The position numbers were made by a program, and so were the translations under genes. The notes under the pieces were generated by a model, which saw nothing but the letters and a program-made list of their open reading frames with translations, was not told where the DNA came from and ran no database searches. This document shows, piece after piece, positions 16,617 to 24,503 of a DNA stretch of 64,000 bases (within the stretch, counting starts at the first letter, position 1; each line of letters starts with the position of its first letter). This DNA comes from Candidatus Competibacteraceae bacterium. Lineage in GTDB: Bacteria; Pseudomonadota; Gammaproteobacteria; Competibacterales; Competibacteraceae. The stretch lies in the NCBI GenBank assembly GCA_016713505.1, contig JADJPA010000001.1, positions 1,674,001-1,738,000 on the forward strand, written 5' to 3'.

Positions 16617-18034
16617 TCGTGGACGATGAAGCCGATATCCGTGAACTGATCGAAATGACGCTGCTGCCGCTGGGCGTCACTTGTCTGCCGGCGGAAACCT
16701 TGAGCGAAGCCCGCGCTTTTCTCAAGCGCCAACCTCTCAGTTTTTGCATTACCGATTTGCGCCTGCCCGACGGCAACGGCCTGGAGTTGGTGGCCCACAT
16801 TCAGAAGCATTATTCCAACCTTCCGGTGGCGGTGATCACCGCGCACGGCAATGTGGAAAGCGCGGTCGAGGCTTTGAAGCTGGGGGCGTTCGACTTCATT
16901 TCCAAACCGTTTGAGATTTCGGTATTGCGCGATATGGTGGCGACCGCCTTGCGGCTCAACCGCAGCGGCGAGCCACGCAGCGGCGACCCGCGCGCGCCCG
17001 TGCTGTTGGGCCGTTCGGCGGCGATGGAGGGCGTGCGCGCCTTGATTGCCAAGCTGGCGCGCAGCCAAGCGCCGATCTTGATCAACGGCGAATCCGGCAC
17101 CGGCAAGGAACTGGCGGCGCGCTTGATCCATCTGTCCGGCCCGCGCGCTGACAAGCCGTTTGTGCCGGTCAACTGCGGAGCCATTCCCGAACAGTTGATG
17201 GAAAGTGAGTTCTTCGGCTACAAGAAAGGAAGTTTTACCGGCGCGAGTCACGATAAAAGCGGCCTTTTTCAAGCGGCCCAAGGTGGAACCTTGTTTCTGG
17301 ACGAAGTGGCCGAACTGCCGATGCACATGCAGGTCAAGCTGCTACGGGCGATTCAGGAGCGGGCGGTGCGGCCGGTCGGCGCGCAAGCCGAGGTCGCCAC
17401 CGACGTGCGAATTCTCAGCGCCAGCCATAAGAACTTGGCGGCGCTGGTGCGCAACGGCGCGTTCCGTCAGGATTTGTTTTATCGCTTGAACGTGATCGAG
17501 CTGCGGATGCCCAGCCTGCGCGAACATCCCGACGATATTACGGAGTTGGTGACCGCCACTTTCGACCGCCTGAGCCGCCAATCCGGAGCGCCTCGGCCGA
17601 CGGTCACGCCTTCCGCGATCCAGGCGCTCCAGCGCTACCCGTTCCCTGGCAACATTCGCGAACTGGAAAACATTCTGGAGCGAGCGTTTACGTTGTGCGA
17701 AAGCGGTGTGATTCAGCCGGAAGATTTGCTGCTGCCAGCCACCACCGGAATTTCCGCACCGTTGAACGCTCCGGCCGCAGTCTCTAATCCCCCTTCAATA
17801 AGACCGGATCCGATCTCGCAAGGCGGCCCGTCCGTGCGTCGGTCGGAGGAGCCGAAAACGCAACCGATGCTGCCGGTGGTCAACAATTTGGAAGGCTATC
17901 TGGAAGGCTTGGAAAAGGCGGCGATCCTGCGCGCCCTGGAAGCAACTCGGTATAACAAGACCGCCGCCGCCGAAAAGTTGGGGATCAGCTTCCGGGCCTT
18001 GCGCTACCGGTTGAAAAAGCTGGGGCTGGAGTGA
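16595..18034 (+). CDS. pilR: Type IV pilus sigma-54 response regulator
   Basis: 479 residues. The receiver has D54 (CITDLRLPDGNG), the AAA+ domain has GESGTGKE, the sigma-54 loop reads GSFTGA (a Ser variant of GAFTGA), and Walker B is GTLFLDEVAE. The C-terminal Fis-type helix-turn-helix reads NKTAAAEKLGISFRALRYRL. A Pro/Ser-rich linker of about 60 residues separates AAA+ and DNA-binding parts. It activates the pilA promoter with sigma-54; that promoter, of the right type, is at 18405, about 370 bp past the pilR stop. It overlaps pilS and is co-transcribed with it. Confidence 0.96.
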   Translation: MDDCNALIVDDEADIRELIEMTLLPLGVTCLPAETLSEARAFLKRQPLSFCITDLRLPDGNGLELVAHIQKHYSNLPVAVITAHGNVESAVEALKLGAFDFISKPFEISVLRDMVATALRLNRSGEPRSGDPRAPVLLGRSAAMEGVRALIAKLARSQAPILINGESGTGKELAARLIHLSGPRADKPFVPVNCGAIPEQLMESEFFGYKKGSFTGASHDKSGLFQAAQGGTLFLDEVAELPMHMQVKLLRAIQERAVRPVGAQAEVATDVRILSASHKNLAALVRNGAFRQDLFYRLNVIELRMPSLREHPDDITELVTATFDRLSRQSGAPRPTVTPSAIQALQRYPFPGNIRELENILERAFTLCESGVIQPEDLLLPATTGISAPLNAPAAVSNPPSIRPDPISQGGPSVRRSEEPKTQPMLPVVNNLEGYLEGLEKAAILRALEATRYNKTAAAEKLGISFRALRYRLKKLGLE

Positions 18035-18404
18035 ATTAATATTGCGCTGCCGCCGTACTGGGCCAGCGACTCTTCCTCGGTGATCAGAATCGCGAGCTCG
18101 GTAACGGCTCTCGATGTTATAGCGACAACCGAACCACAACGGCAGCAGAGTGGGTGGTTCGGTGAAATCCATATCCCGGAGCATCACGAACCTCGCGACG
18201 GCAATCCTATCAGCCGTTCCCAACAAAATTTTGACTTAACCTTTTGCGACTGACTTTTTTTGTCACATCTCACCACTTGATGTAACTAAAAGATTTCTTT
18301 ATTCCCTAATTAGGAAAATTAATGTTGCATACTTAATATCACTTAATTACTCAATTTATTGATTTTAAAGTAATTTAAAAATTAAAGTTTTCAAAACCAA
18401 CTCA
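18035..18404. other. AT-rich pilR-pilA intergenic region
   Basis: The first 200 bases are GC-rich and hold no gene I can support. From about 18230 on the sequence becomes strongly AT-rich, unlike the surroundings. An inverted TGAC-T7-GTCA (18250-18264) and further TTTTTTTGTCAC-like text resemble the T-rich sites with TGTC described for PilR binding in Pseudomonas; this match is only by eye. The AT-rich stretch also fits DNA bending upstream of the sigma-54 promoter. Confidence 0.4.
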
Positions 18405-18421
18405 TTGGCACAACCCCTGCA
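18405..18421 (+). promoter_or_regulatory. Sigma-54 promoter of pilA
   Basis: TTGGCACAACCCCTGCA: GG (18407-18408) and GC (18419-18420) are exactly ten bases apart, with one deviation (C for T) before TGCA. Transcription would begin near 18432, giving a leader of about 70 bases with an AAGGAG ribosome-binding site (18489-18494) before ATG 18501. Confidence 0.85.
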
Positions 18422-18500
18422 ATAACTCTACGCGAAGGGATCAAATGGCGGTCCCCTAAAATCTAAACCCCTGTTTTTCAAGTGTAATAAGGAGTCATCC

Positions 18501-19067
18501 ATGAAAAAATTCCAGAAAGGCTTCACCCTGATCGAACTCATGATCGTCGTAGCGATCATCGGCATCTTGGCTGCCATCGCGATTCCGGCGTATACCGATT
18601 ACACCGTTCGTGCGAAGGTCTCGGAAGGTCTGATGCTGGCTTCATCCCCCAAGGCCACGATCAGCGAAAGTTTCCAATCTTCCGGCCTAGTTGGCGTGGC
18701 GGCGGCGGCGGCGGCTTGGAATGCCGCAGGGTTCGGCGCAACCAAGTACGTCAATAACATGGTCGTCCAAGCTGCTCCTGGTGCCACTCTGGGCGAGATT
18801 ACCATTACCTACGACAGCACTGCCAATGGTATCTCGCAATTGGCTGCCGCCCAAAACACCCTTGTCTTGGCGCCATACCTGCGTATTGGCGGTGGCGGTG
18901 CTGTTCTTGCTGCCGCGACTAAATTGGGTAGCGTGGTGGCGGGTCAGGAAGGTTCGGTTGACTGGGGTTGTGCCTCGGTCACGCAAACGAGCGCCACTAG
19001 CAAACAGATGGCCGGTATCACGGCGGGTACTCTTCTGGCCAAATATGCCCCCGCCGAATGCCGTTAA
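18501..19067 (+). CDS. pilA: Type IV major pilin precursor
   Basis: 188 residues. A short basic leader MKKFQKG is cut before F8, giving the classical N-terminus FTLIELMIVVAIIGILAAIA with Glu5 of the mature pilin. The globular part is Ala/Gly-rich (VGVAAAAAAWNAAG). It ends with a cysteine pair (DWGCASV and PAECR) that would form the C-terminal disulfide loop, about 29 residues long. It is processed by PilD and polymerised at the inner membrane. Regulation by PilS/PilR and sigma-54 is supported by the upstream promoter. A strong terminator follows, so it is transcribed mainly alone. Confidence 0.97.
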   Translation: MKKFQKGFTLIELMIVVAIIGILAAIAIPAYTDYTVRAKVSEGLMLASSPKATISESFQSSGLVGVAAAAAAWNAAGFGATKYVNNMVVQAAPGATLGEITITYDSTANGISQLAAAQNTLVLAPYLRIGGGGAVLAAATKLGSVVAGQEGSVDWGCASVTQTSATSKQMAGITAGTLLAKYAPAECR

Positions 19068-19090
19068 TCCCTGGCTGGATGTAGGAACGA

Positions 19091-19115
19091 AACCCCCGGA
19101 AACGGGGGTTTTTTG
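19091..19115 (+). terminator. Rho-independent terminator after pilA
   Basis: CCCCCG-gaaa-CGGGGG stem followed by TTTTTT, 25 bp past the pilA stop. Confidence 0.92.
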
Positions 19116-19145
19116 TGCTTCTCATCCCTGCAAAGAGTTGACGCC

Positions 19146-19910
19146 ATGACCAGATTCCGCGCCTTTACCATCCATCTGACCTCCAGCATTTTGATTTTCC
19201 TGTTCTTCCTGGGCCTCATGTTTTTCGTCTGGTATCCGGTCCCCTATTTCGAAATCGACGGCGGGTGGAAAGTGCTGCGGATTCTGGCCGGTGTCGATGT
19301 TGTGCTGGGTCCATTACTCACCCTGATTGTCTTCAAACCCGGCAAACCCAGCCTCAAGTTCGACATGAGCGTAATCGTGCTGGTGCAACTGGTCGCACTG
19401 CTTTGCGGTGCAACGATCATTTACCAACAACGCCCCACTTTTACCGTGTTTGGCATGGACCGTTTTAGCTCAATTCCAGCAAAAGAGGTGGAATTCGAGA
19501 AATTAAAATTTCCAGAATTAAAACGGACCGCTGGAATCGGCCCATTGTTGGCACAAGCTCGTTCGCCGGACGATCCGAAATTACGGCGGGACATCATGTT
19601 CGGCGTTCTGCTGCAAGGTCAAAAAGATTTGGAATTTAGAGCGGAGTTTTACGAGCCTTACCGACCCGACCTCGAACACCTCCGCGCCCGCAGCGTGGAT
19701 TTAGCGAAAATCGCGTTGCTCGATGCCCAGGCCAAGCAAGCCATTGATACCTTCATCAACCGTCAAGGAGGGAAATTAGAAGATTATTTCTATCTGCCGC
19801 TACGAGGAAGAAACAAGGATATCGTGATGGTAATTTCGTCTAAGGACGGGATGCCAGTGGGTCATATCAGCATCAATCCGTGGATCAGCGATTATCCGAG
19901 CGCACCCTGA
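19146..19910 (+). CDS. Type IV pilin accessory protein (TfpX/TfpZ-like)
   Basis: 254 residues. There are three hydrophobic segments in the N-terminal half (about 10-32, 45-63 and 77-96), with YFEIDGGWKVL and DVVLGPLLTLIVF between. A soluble C-terminal domain (about 100-254) follows and lies on the outer face if the topology is N-in. TfpX/TfpZ proteins are encoded right after certain pilA alleles and help assembly of that pilin; this position and membrane layout match. ATG 19146 is preceded by AAAGAG. The terminator between it and pilA suggests lower expression than pilin. Confidence 0.82.
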   Translation: MTRFRAFTIHLTSSILIFLFFLGLMFFVWYPVPYFEIDGGWKVLRILAGVDVVLGPLLTLIVFKPGKPSLKFDMSVIVLVQLVALLCGATIIYQQRPTFTVFGMDRFSSIPAKEVEFEKLKFPELKRTAGIGPLLAQARSPDDPKLRRDIMFGVLLQGQKDLEFRAEFYEPYRPDLEHLRARSVDLAKIALLDAQAKQAIDTFINRQGGKLEDYFYLPLRGRNKDIVMVISSKDGMPVGHISINPWISDYPSAP

Positions 19911-19946
19911 AGCCGCCATCATAATCGAGTCAGAAAATATAGGCTT

Positions 19947-20750
19947 TCATAACGCTTTCACGTCGATCAAATCGCTATACAACTCAATCCCCAACTGTTC
20001 GGCCACCTTGCGCGCCCGCGCGTCCACCATCGGCGAGATCACCAGCAACCGGTCGGCCTTCTCGTCGTGCCGCCGCTCGTAAAACCGCGCCTTGCACTCG
20101 AAAGCGTATATTCCGGCCTTGTCAATGGAGGATTTCAACTCACAGATCAGCAGCAATCCATTCATGACGATAATATCCAGTTCTACTTGATCCGGTCGAC
20201 CGAACACTTCACCCTGATCGTCGTATTCGTTGACGTTCAGCACCCGGACATCGAAGTTCTTCTCCAGAATCCCCGCCAGCGCATCGCGGAACGTTTTTTC
20301 GGACTGCATCCCCCACCGCGCGCCCAACGCGCCGATGCTGCGATCATGTTTCGACGCTTGGGCCATGACCGCTTCATGAAGCCGCTGCAACTCTTTCTGG
20401 TTGTCTTCCCATTTGCGCTTGTGCTCCTCTTCCCTGATGTTTTGCACCTCCCAGCGGTGGTTTTGTTCTTGCCGATCTCGGTTCTGCTGCTCGTAAAGTT
20501 TCCTGAACTCTTCGCGCATCTCCGCTTGGTTTTCATCCCACTTGCGGTTTTGCTCCTCCCACTTGCGGTTTTGCTCCTCTCGGTCGCGCCGCAGTTCGCC
20601 CAACAGTTGAGAAAAGCGATCCTCTGTCTCGGCACGACTCGGATGTTCCTGTCGCATCAACTCCAACAAAAAGTTATGCAAGCTAGGATCATCCCGTAGC
20701 AAACCGGGCAACTCCCGCCGTATCATTGCCTTTAAATCAGTGACATCCAT
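19947..20750 (-). CDS. Coiled-coil protein with PD-(D/E)XK-like domain (DUF3782 type)
   Basis: 267 residues. An N-terminal helical part (MDVTDLKAMIRRELPGLLRD) precedes a long coiled coil (about 60-150) with repeated EEQNRKWEE/EQNRKWDEN motifs. The C-terminal domain (about 160-267) has an E-x-D...ELK pattern (QVELDIIVMNGLLLICELKS) typical of restriction-endonuclease-fold proteins, followed by a tyrosine-containing helix. DUF3782 proteins of this shape are common in cyanobacteria and some gammaproteobacteria; their function is unknown. The start at 20750 is preceded by GATGAGG; an upstream Met (20786) is possible. A Uma2 fragment precedes it on the same strand. Confidence 0.8.
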   Translation of the reverse strand: MDVTDLKAMIRRELPGLLRDDPSLHNFLLELMRQEHPSRAETEDRFSQLLGELRRDREEQNRKWEEQNRKWDENQAEMREEFRKLYEQQNRDRQEQNHRWEVQNIREEEHKRKWEDNQKELQRLHEAVMAQASKHDRSIGALGARWGMQSEKTFRDALAGILEKNFDVRVLNVNEYDDQGEVFGRPDQVELDIIVMNGLLLICELKSSIDKAGIYAFECKARFYERRHDEKADRLLVISPMVDARARKVAEQLGIELYSDLIDVKAL

Positions 20751-20782
20751 AACCTCATCTCCGAACCACGCCCTTTCGCAAC

Positions 20783-20977
20783 TCACTCAAAACCAGATCG
20801 ACTTTCAAGGCGCACCGGCGAACCCCTGTAAACCACTCCTTCGATCAACTCCGCTTTTTTCACGCCCGGCATGGCGGCATAGCGCCGCTCGAACTCCGCG
20901 CGACCGACACGGTCGCCAGTTTCCAATGGCGGTATCGTTCGCAAAGATCGTATTGGAGTTCCCGTTATCGCGCTCAT
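20783..20977 (-). pseudogene. Uma2 family N-terminal remnant
   Basis: About 64 codons from the ATG at 20977 (or 72 from 21001). They contain the Uma2 opening IPPLETGDRVGRAEFERRYA, then PGVKKAELIEGVVY and GSPVR. Where intact Uma2 proteins go on for another 130 residues, this frame changes to unrelated sequence and stops. Remnant of a second Uma2 gene in this window. Confidence 0.8.
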
Positions 20978-21047
20978 GGTTTCGCCTCCGTCCGTCGTCA
21001 CTTTTGAATTTGACGCGCTACTTTTTCAATCGTTTCAATGGGCGACT

Positions 21048-21965
21048 TCATATCACCCACAATAAAACCACCGGCAACGTCACCAGCGCCAGCGCCGTTT
21101 CCACCGTGAGAATCGCCGCAATCAAGGCCCCGTCGCCGCCCAGTTGTCGCGCTAGGATGTAAGCCGCCGACGCGCTCGGCAAGGCCGCGAAGGTCACCAA
21201 CACCACCGCTTCCAGTCGTCCGGGATTGACCAGCCAACAAAGCACTCCCGCCAGCGCTGGCATGACCAATAATTTCAAGACGCTGGTTCCAACCAGCAAG
21301 CCCGGCCGCGTCAGCGCGTCCAAGCGCAAGCCCGCGCCGACCGCCAGCAAGCCCAACGGCAACGCCGCCCGCGCCAGAATATCCAACACCGCCGCCGAAC
21401 CGAGCGGCAAGCCGATATCCGTTACATTCAAACCGATCCCGACCAAACAGGCCACGATCAGCGGATTAGAAATCAATCCTCTTAGAATTCCGTCTAAGGT
21501 TGCCCCACCGCCCGCGTGAGCGGTCAGCACCAGCACGCACAGCACGTTGATCAACGGAATCATGATCGCCATCACCAGCGCCGCCATCGTGCCGCCTTCG
21601 TTGTGAAACACCGCCAACACCACCGCCAGTCCGACATAGGTGTTGAAACGGATCACGCCTTGATAAACCGAAGTAAACGCCGGACCGTCCACTTTCAGCC
21701 ACGGCCGGAGTACATAGACCGCCGCCGTCATGACTAACAGTAACATCACGATAATCAGCGCCACCGGCTTCACGGCGTAGCCGGTCAATCTCGCCAAGGC
21801 AAGCTGATGCACCAGCAACGCCGGAAACAGCACGAAATAAGTGAAGCGTTCCGCCGCCGGCCAGAACCCGTCGCCCGGAAAGCGTAACCACCGCAAGCCC
21901 GCGCCGAGCAAGATCATGGCGAAGATCGGACCCAGCGCGCCGACGATCAACGAAAGATTGTTCAT
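21048..21965 (-). CDS. AEC family transporter (auxin efflux carrier type)
   Basis: 305 residues with about ten hydrophobic segments in two five-helix halves. It has the family N-terminus ALGPIFAMILLGAGLRWL and a central broken helix (FNTYVGLAVVLAVFHNEGG), with the C-terminal PSASAAYILARQLGGD typical of AEC permeases. Bacterial members move organic anions such as malate or amino-acid derivatives; the substrate here is unknown. The gene overlaps argE by four bases (ATGA), so it is translationally coupled. A link to ornithine or acetylated amino acids is possible but unproven. Confidence 0.92.
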   Translation of the reverse strand: MNNLSLIVGALGPIFAMILLGAGLRWLRFPGDGFWPAAERFTYFVLFPALLVHQLALARLTGYAVKPVALIIVMLLLVMTAAVYVLRPWLKVDGPAFTSVYQGVIRFNTYVGLAVVLAVFHNEGGTMAALVMAIMIPLINVLCVLVLTAHAGGGATLDGILRGLISNPLIVACLVGIGLNVTDIGLPLGSAAVLDILARAALPLGLLAVGAGLRLDALTRPGLLVGTSVLKLLVMPALAGVLCWLVNPGRLEAVVLVTFAALPSASAAYILARQLGGDGALIAAILTVETALALVTLPVVLLWVI

Positions 21966-23122
21966 TCGCCCCGCTCGCAGAAGCGCCCGATCAAACTCCG
22001 TAACAATTCCAAGGTCGGCTGTATGCTCGCGAGCGGCAGAAACTCGTCCGGTTGGTGCGCGCGATCCACGCTGCCGGGACCGAGAATGATCGTCTCCATT
22101 CCCAAGGCGTTCAGATACGGCCCTTCGGTCCCAAAGCCCACCGCGCCGGCCGGTTCGCCGGTCAACTCTTCGGCCGCCCGCACGATGGCCGCCGCCGCCG
22201 ATGTTTCCAACGCCTCAATGCCGGCAAACAGCGGTCTGAAACTCAGCTTAAGCGCTCCATCCGCTAGCAGCCGCTCCAATCGCTGCCGCATCGCACCGCG
22301 CAGCTCCGCCAGCGTCATGCCCGGCAACGGCCGAATATCGATGTGCAATTCGCAATCGGCGCAAATTCGGTTGGGGTTGTCGCCGCCGTGGATGCTCCCT
22401 AAATTCAGCGTCGGAACCTCCACCTCGAACAACGGATTGCGATAGCGCGCCTGCAATTCCGCGCGCCAGCGCAGCAACTCGCCGATCGCGTGATGCATCC
22501 CTTCCAAGGCGCTGACGCCCAACGCCGGATTGCTGGAATGACCGGAACGACCTTCCAAACGGATCGCTTCCATCAAAATGCCTTTGTGCATCCGCACCGG
22601 CTTTAAATCGGTCGGTTCGCCGATCAGCGCGTGGCGGCCCAGCGGCCGACCGGCCGCCGCCAGCGCCCGCGCGCCGCTCATGCTGCTCTCCTCGTCCGCC
22701 GTCGCCAAAATCACCAGCGGTTTCCGTAACGCTCGCGCCTTGACCGCGCTCGCCGCCTCGATCGCCAGCGCCAAAAAGGCTTTCATATCCGCCGAACCCA
22801 GACCGTAAATCCGCTGGTCCGCAATCACGCCCTCGAAGGGATCGTAACGCCAGCGTCCGGCGTCATAAGGCACGGTGTCGGTGTGTCCCGCCAGCACCAA
22901 ACCCCCTGCCCCTTCACCCAAGGTCGCGATCAAATTGGCTTTGTCCGGTCGCTCCGCCAGCGGCTCGATGCGGACCCTAAAGCCGGCGTCCTCCAGCCAG
23001 CCCGCCAGCAGGTCGATGACCGCCCGGTTGCTCTGGTCGAATTGCGGCGACACGCTGCTGACCGAGGGCGTGGCGATCAATTGACGGATGCGTTCCAACA
23101 AACGGGGATCGGGGCTGGTCAT
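21962..23122 (-). CDS. argE: Acetylornithine deacetylase (M20 family)
   Basis: 386 residues from ATG 23122; an in-frame GTG at 23134 is an alternative. M20 metallopeptidase motifs are present: VLAGHTDTVPYD (first metal His/Asp), GLGSADMKAFLAL (bridging Asp), ATADEESSMSGARAL (catalytic and metal Glu), LIGEPT, and a late metal His in RAHQPDE. It hydrolyses N-acetylornithine to ornithine in the linear arginine pathway. argA for the first step is also in this window (32007), though unlinked. Coupled to the AEC permease gene. Confidence 0.93.
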   Translation of the reverse strand: MTSPDPRLLERIRQLIATPSVSSVSPQFDQSNRAVIDLLAGWLEDAGFRVRIEPLAERPDKANLIATLGEGAGGLVLAGHTDTVPYDAGRWRYDPFEGVIADQRIYGLGSADMKAFLALAIEAASAVKARALRKPLVILATADEESSMSGARALAAAGRPLGRHALIGEPTDLKPVRMHKGILMEAIRLEGRSGHSSNPALGVSALEGMHHAIGELLRWRAELQARYRNPLFEVEVPTLNLGSIHGGDNPNRICADCELHIDIRPLPGMTLAELRGAMRQRLERLLADGALKLSFRPLFAGIEALETSAAAAIVRAAEELTGEPAGAVGFGTEGPYLNALGMETIILGPGSVDRAHQPDEFLPLASIQPTLELLRSLIGRFCERGE

Positions 23123-23336
23123 CACGATTTTCACTGGCGATGGCGGCGGGGACTGCGTGATAATACCAGTACATTCAATGAAAGCGCCGTTCTCGATAGA
23201 GCGTCAAGGCCAGCCGCACAACTCCGTTTGGCTTGAAGCGCCCGGTTCGTCCCCTTTCGTTTGACCCATCCCCGCGAACCGTTTCATCTGTTACGTCCGC
23301 GTCTCCTATCCATCGCCGCAATCGTTTGTTACCGCC

Positions 23337-24473
23337 ATGCTGCGTCATGCCACTTTGGACGACATCCCGGCTTTGCTGGCCATCGAACAGCAATGCTTTA
23401 GGACGGATCGCCTGTCCCGGCGCAGCTTCCGCCATCTGCTCACGCACGGCAACGCCGCTATTTTGCTGGATGACCAGGAAAGGCAGATTCGCGGTTATGT
23501 GCTGTTGCTGTTTTCGCGCGGCACCTCAATGGCCCGGCTCTATTCGATCGCAGTCCATCCCGACCATGGACGACGCGGCATCGGCGACCGGTTGCTCGAA
23601 GCGGCTGAAGCCGCCGCGCTGGAGCGGGACTGCGTGTCGATGCGCCTGGAAGTGCGCCGCGACAATCCCGCCTCGCTGGCGCTGTTTCGCCGTCACGGCT
23701 ACCGCCAGTTCGAGGAAACGCCAGATTATTACGAGGACCACATGGACGCCCTGCGCTTCGAGAAGCGTTTGGTCCCGTATTTGCAGGTCGATCTGGTGAA
23801 GGTGCCGTATTACCAGCAAACCTTGGATTTCACCTGCGGGCCAGCGGCGCTGATGATGGCGATGAAGGCGTTGGACCCCGTCATGGAATTGAATCGCAAA
23901 CTGGAATTGCGGCTGTGGCGCGAGGCTACCACTATTTTCATGACCTCCGGTCACGGCGGCTGCGGTCCCTATGGCTTAGCGCTGTCGGCGTACCGGCGCG
24001 GTTTCGAGCTGGAAATTCATGTCAACGAAAACAACGTCTTCCTGATTGACTCCGTACGCAGTCTTGAGAAAAAGGAAGTCATGCGCTTGGTTCAGGAAGA
24101 CTGGATCGAGGAGTTGAGTCAGTTGCCGGTGCTATTGCGCTGCGGCAGTTTGGGCGTGGACGAGTTGCGGCAAAAATGCGAGGCCGGCGGCGTGCCGTTG
24201 GTGCTGATCAGTTCCTGGCGCATCTACGGCGAGCGTTTTCCGCACTGGGTGGTGGTCACCGGCTTCGACGATCATTACATCTACGTCCACGATCCCCTGG
24301 TCGATAGCGAGGAGGGTGAAACCGTCACCGATTCCATCAACATGCCGATCCCACATCGGGAATTTCAGCGTATGGCCCGCTACGGTAAAGCCAGCCAGAA
24401 GGCCGTGCTGGTCCTTTATCGCGCCAACCGCCGGCCCGAACCGCCGGTCCCTCCCACCATCATCATTGGATAA
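23337..24473 (+). CDS. GNAT acetyltransferase fused to C39-like cysteine peptidase
   Basis: 378 residues, two domains. Residues 1-140 are a GNAT domain with the acetyl-CoA-binding motif VHPDHGRRGIGDRLL (73-87) and the RRDNPASLALFRRHGY tail. Residues about 150-360 are a papain-like C39 domain: Cys167 in DFTCGPAALMMA, His303 in FPHWVVVTG and Asp319 in VHDPL make a plausible catalytic triad. The fusion occurs in other proteobacteria next to ATP-grasp genes, and here the next gene (31 bp on) is a RimK-like ATP-grasp protein. The pair suggests making and trimming or acylating a peptide. Divergent from argE. Confidence 0.9.
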   Translation: MLRHATLDDIPALLAIEQQCFRTDRLSRRSFRHLLTHGNAAILLDDQERQIRGYVLLLFSRGTSMARLYSIAVHPDHGRRGIGDRLLEAAEAAALERDCVSMRLEVRRDNPASLALFRRHGYRQFEETPDYYEDHMDALRFEKRLVPYLQVDLVKVPYYQQTLDFTCGPAALMMAMKALDPVMELNRKLELRLWREATTIFMTSGHGGCGPYGLALSAYRRGFELEIHVNENNVFLIDSVRSLEKKEVMRLVQEDWIEELSQLPVLLRCGSLGVDELRQKCEAGGVPLVLISSWRIYGERFPHWVVVTGFDDHYIYVHDPLVDSEEGETVTDSINMPIPHREFQRMARYGKASQKAVLVLYRANRRPEPPVPPTIIIG

Positions 24474-24503
24474 CCGCAGCGTCAGGAGCACCGCTTTACT
24501 TCG

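Noticed and set aside
18040..18226. Minus-strand reading PPTLLPLWFGCRYNIESR, then ELAILITEEESLAQYGG in another frame
   Set aside because: It looks like a frameshifted gene tail, but there is no recognisable family and the stretch is short. Too weak to list as a pseudogene.
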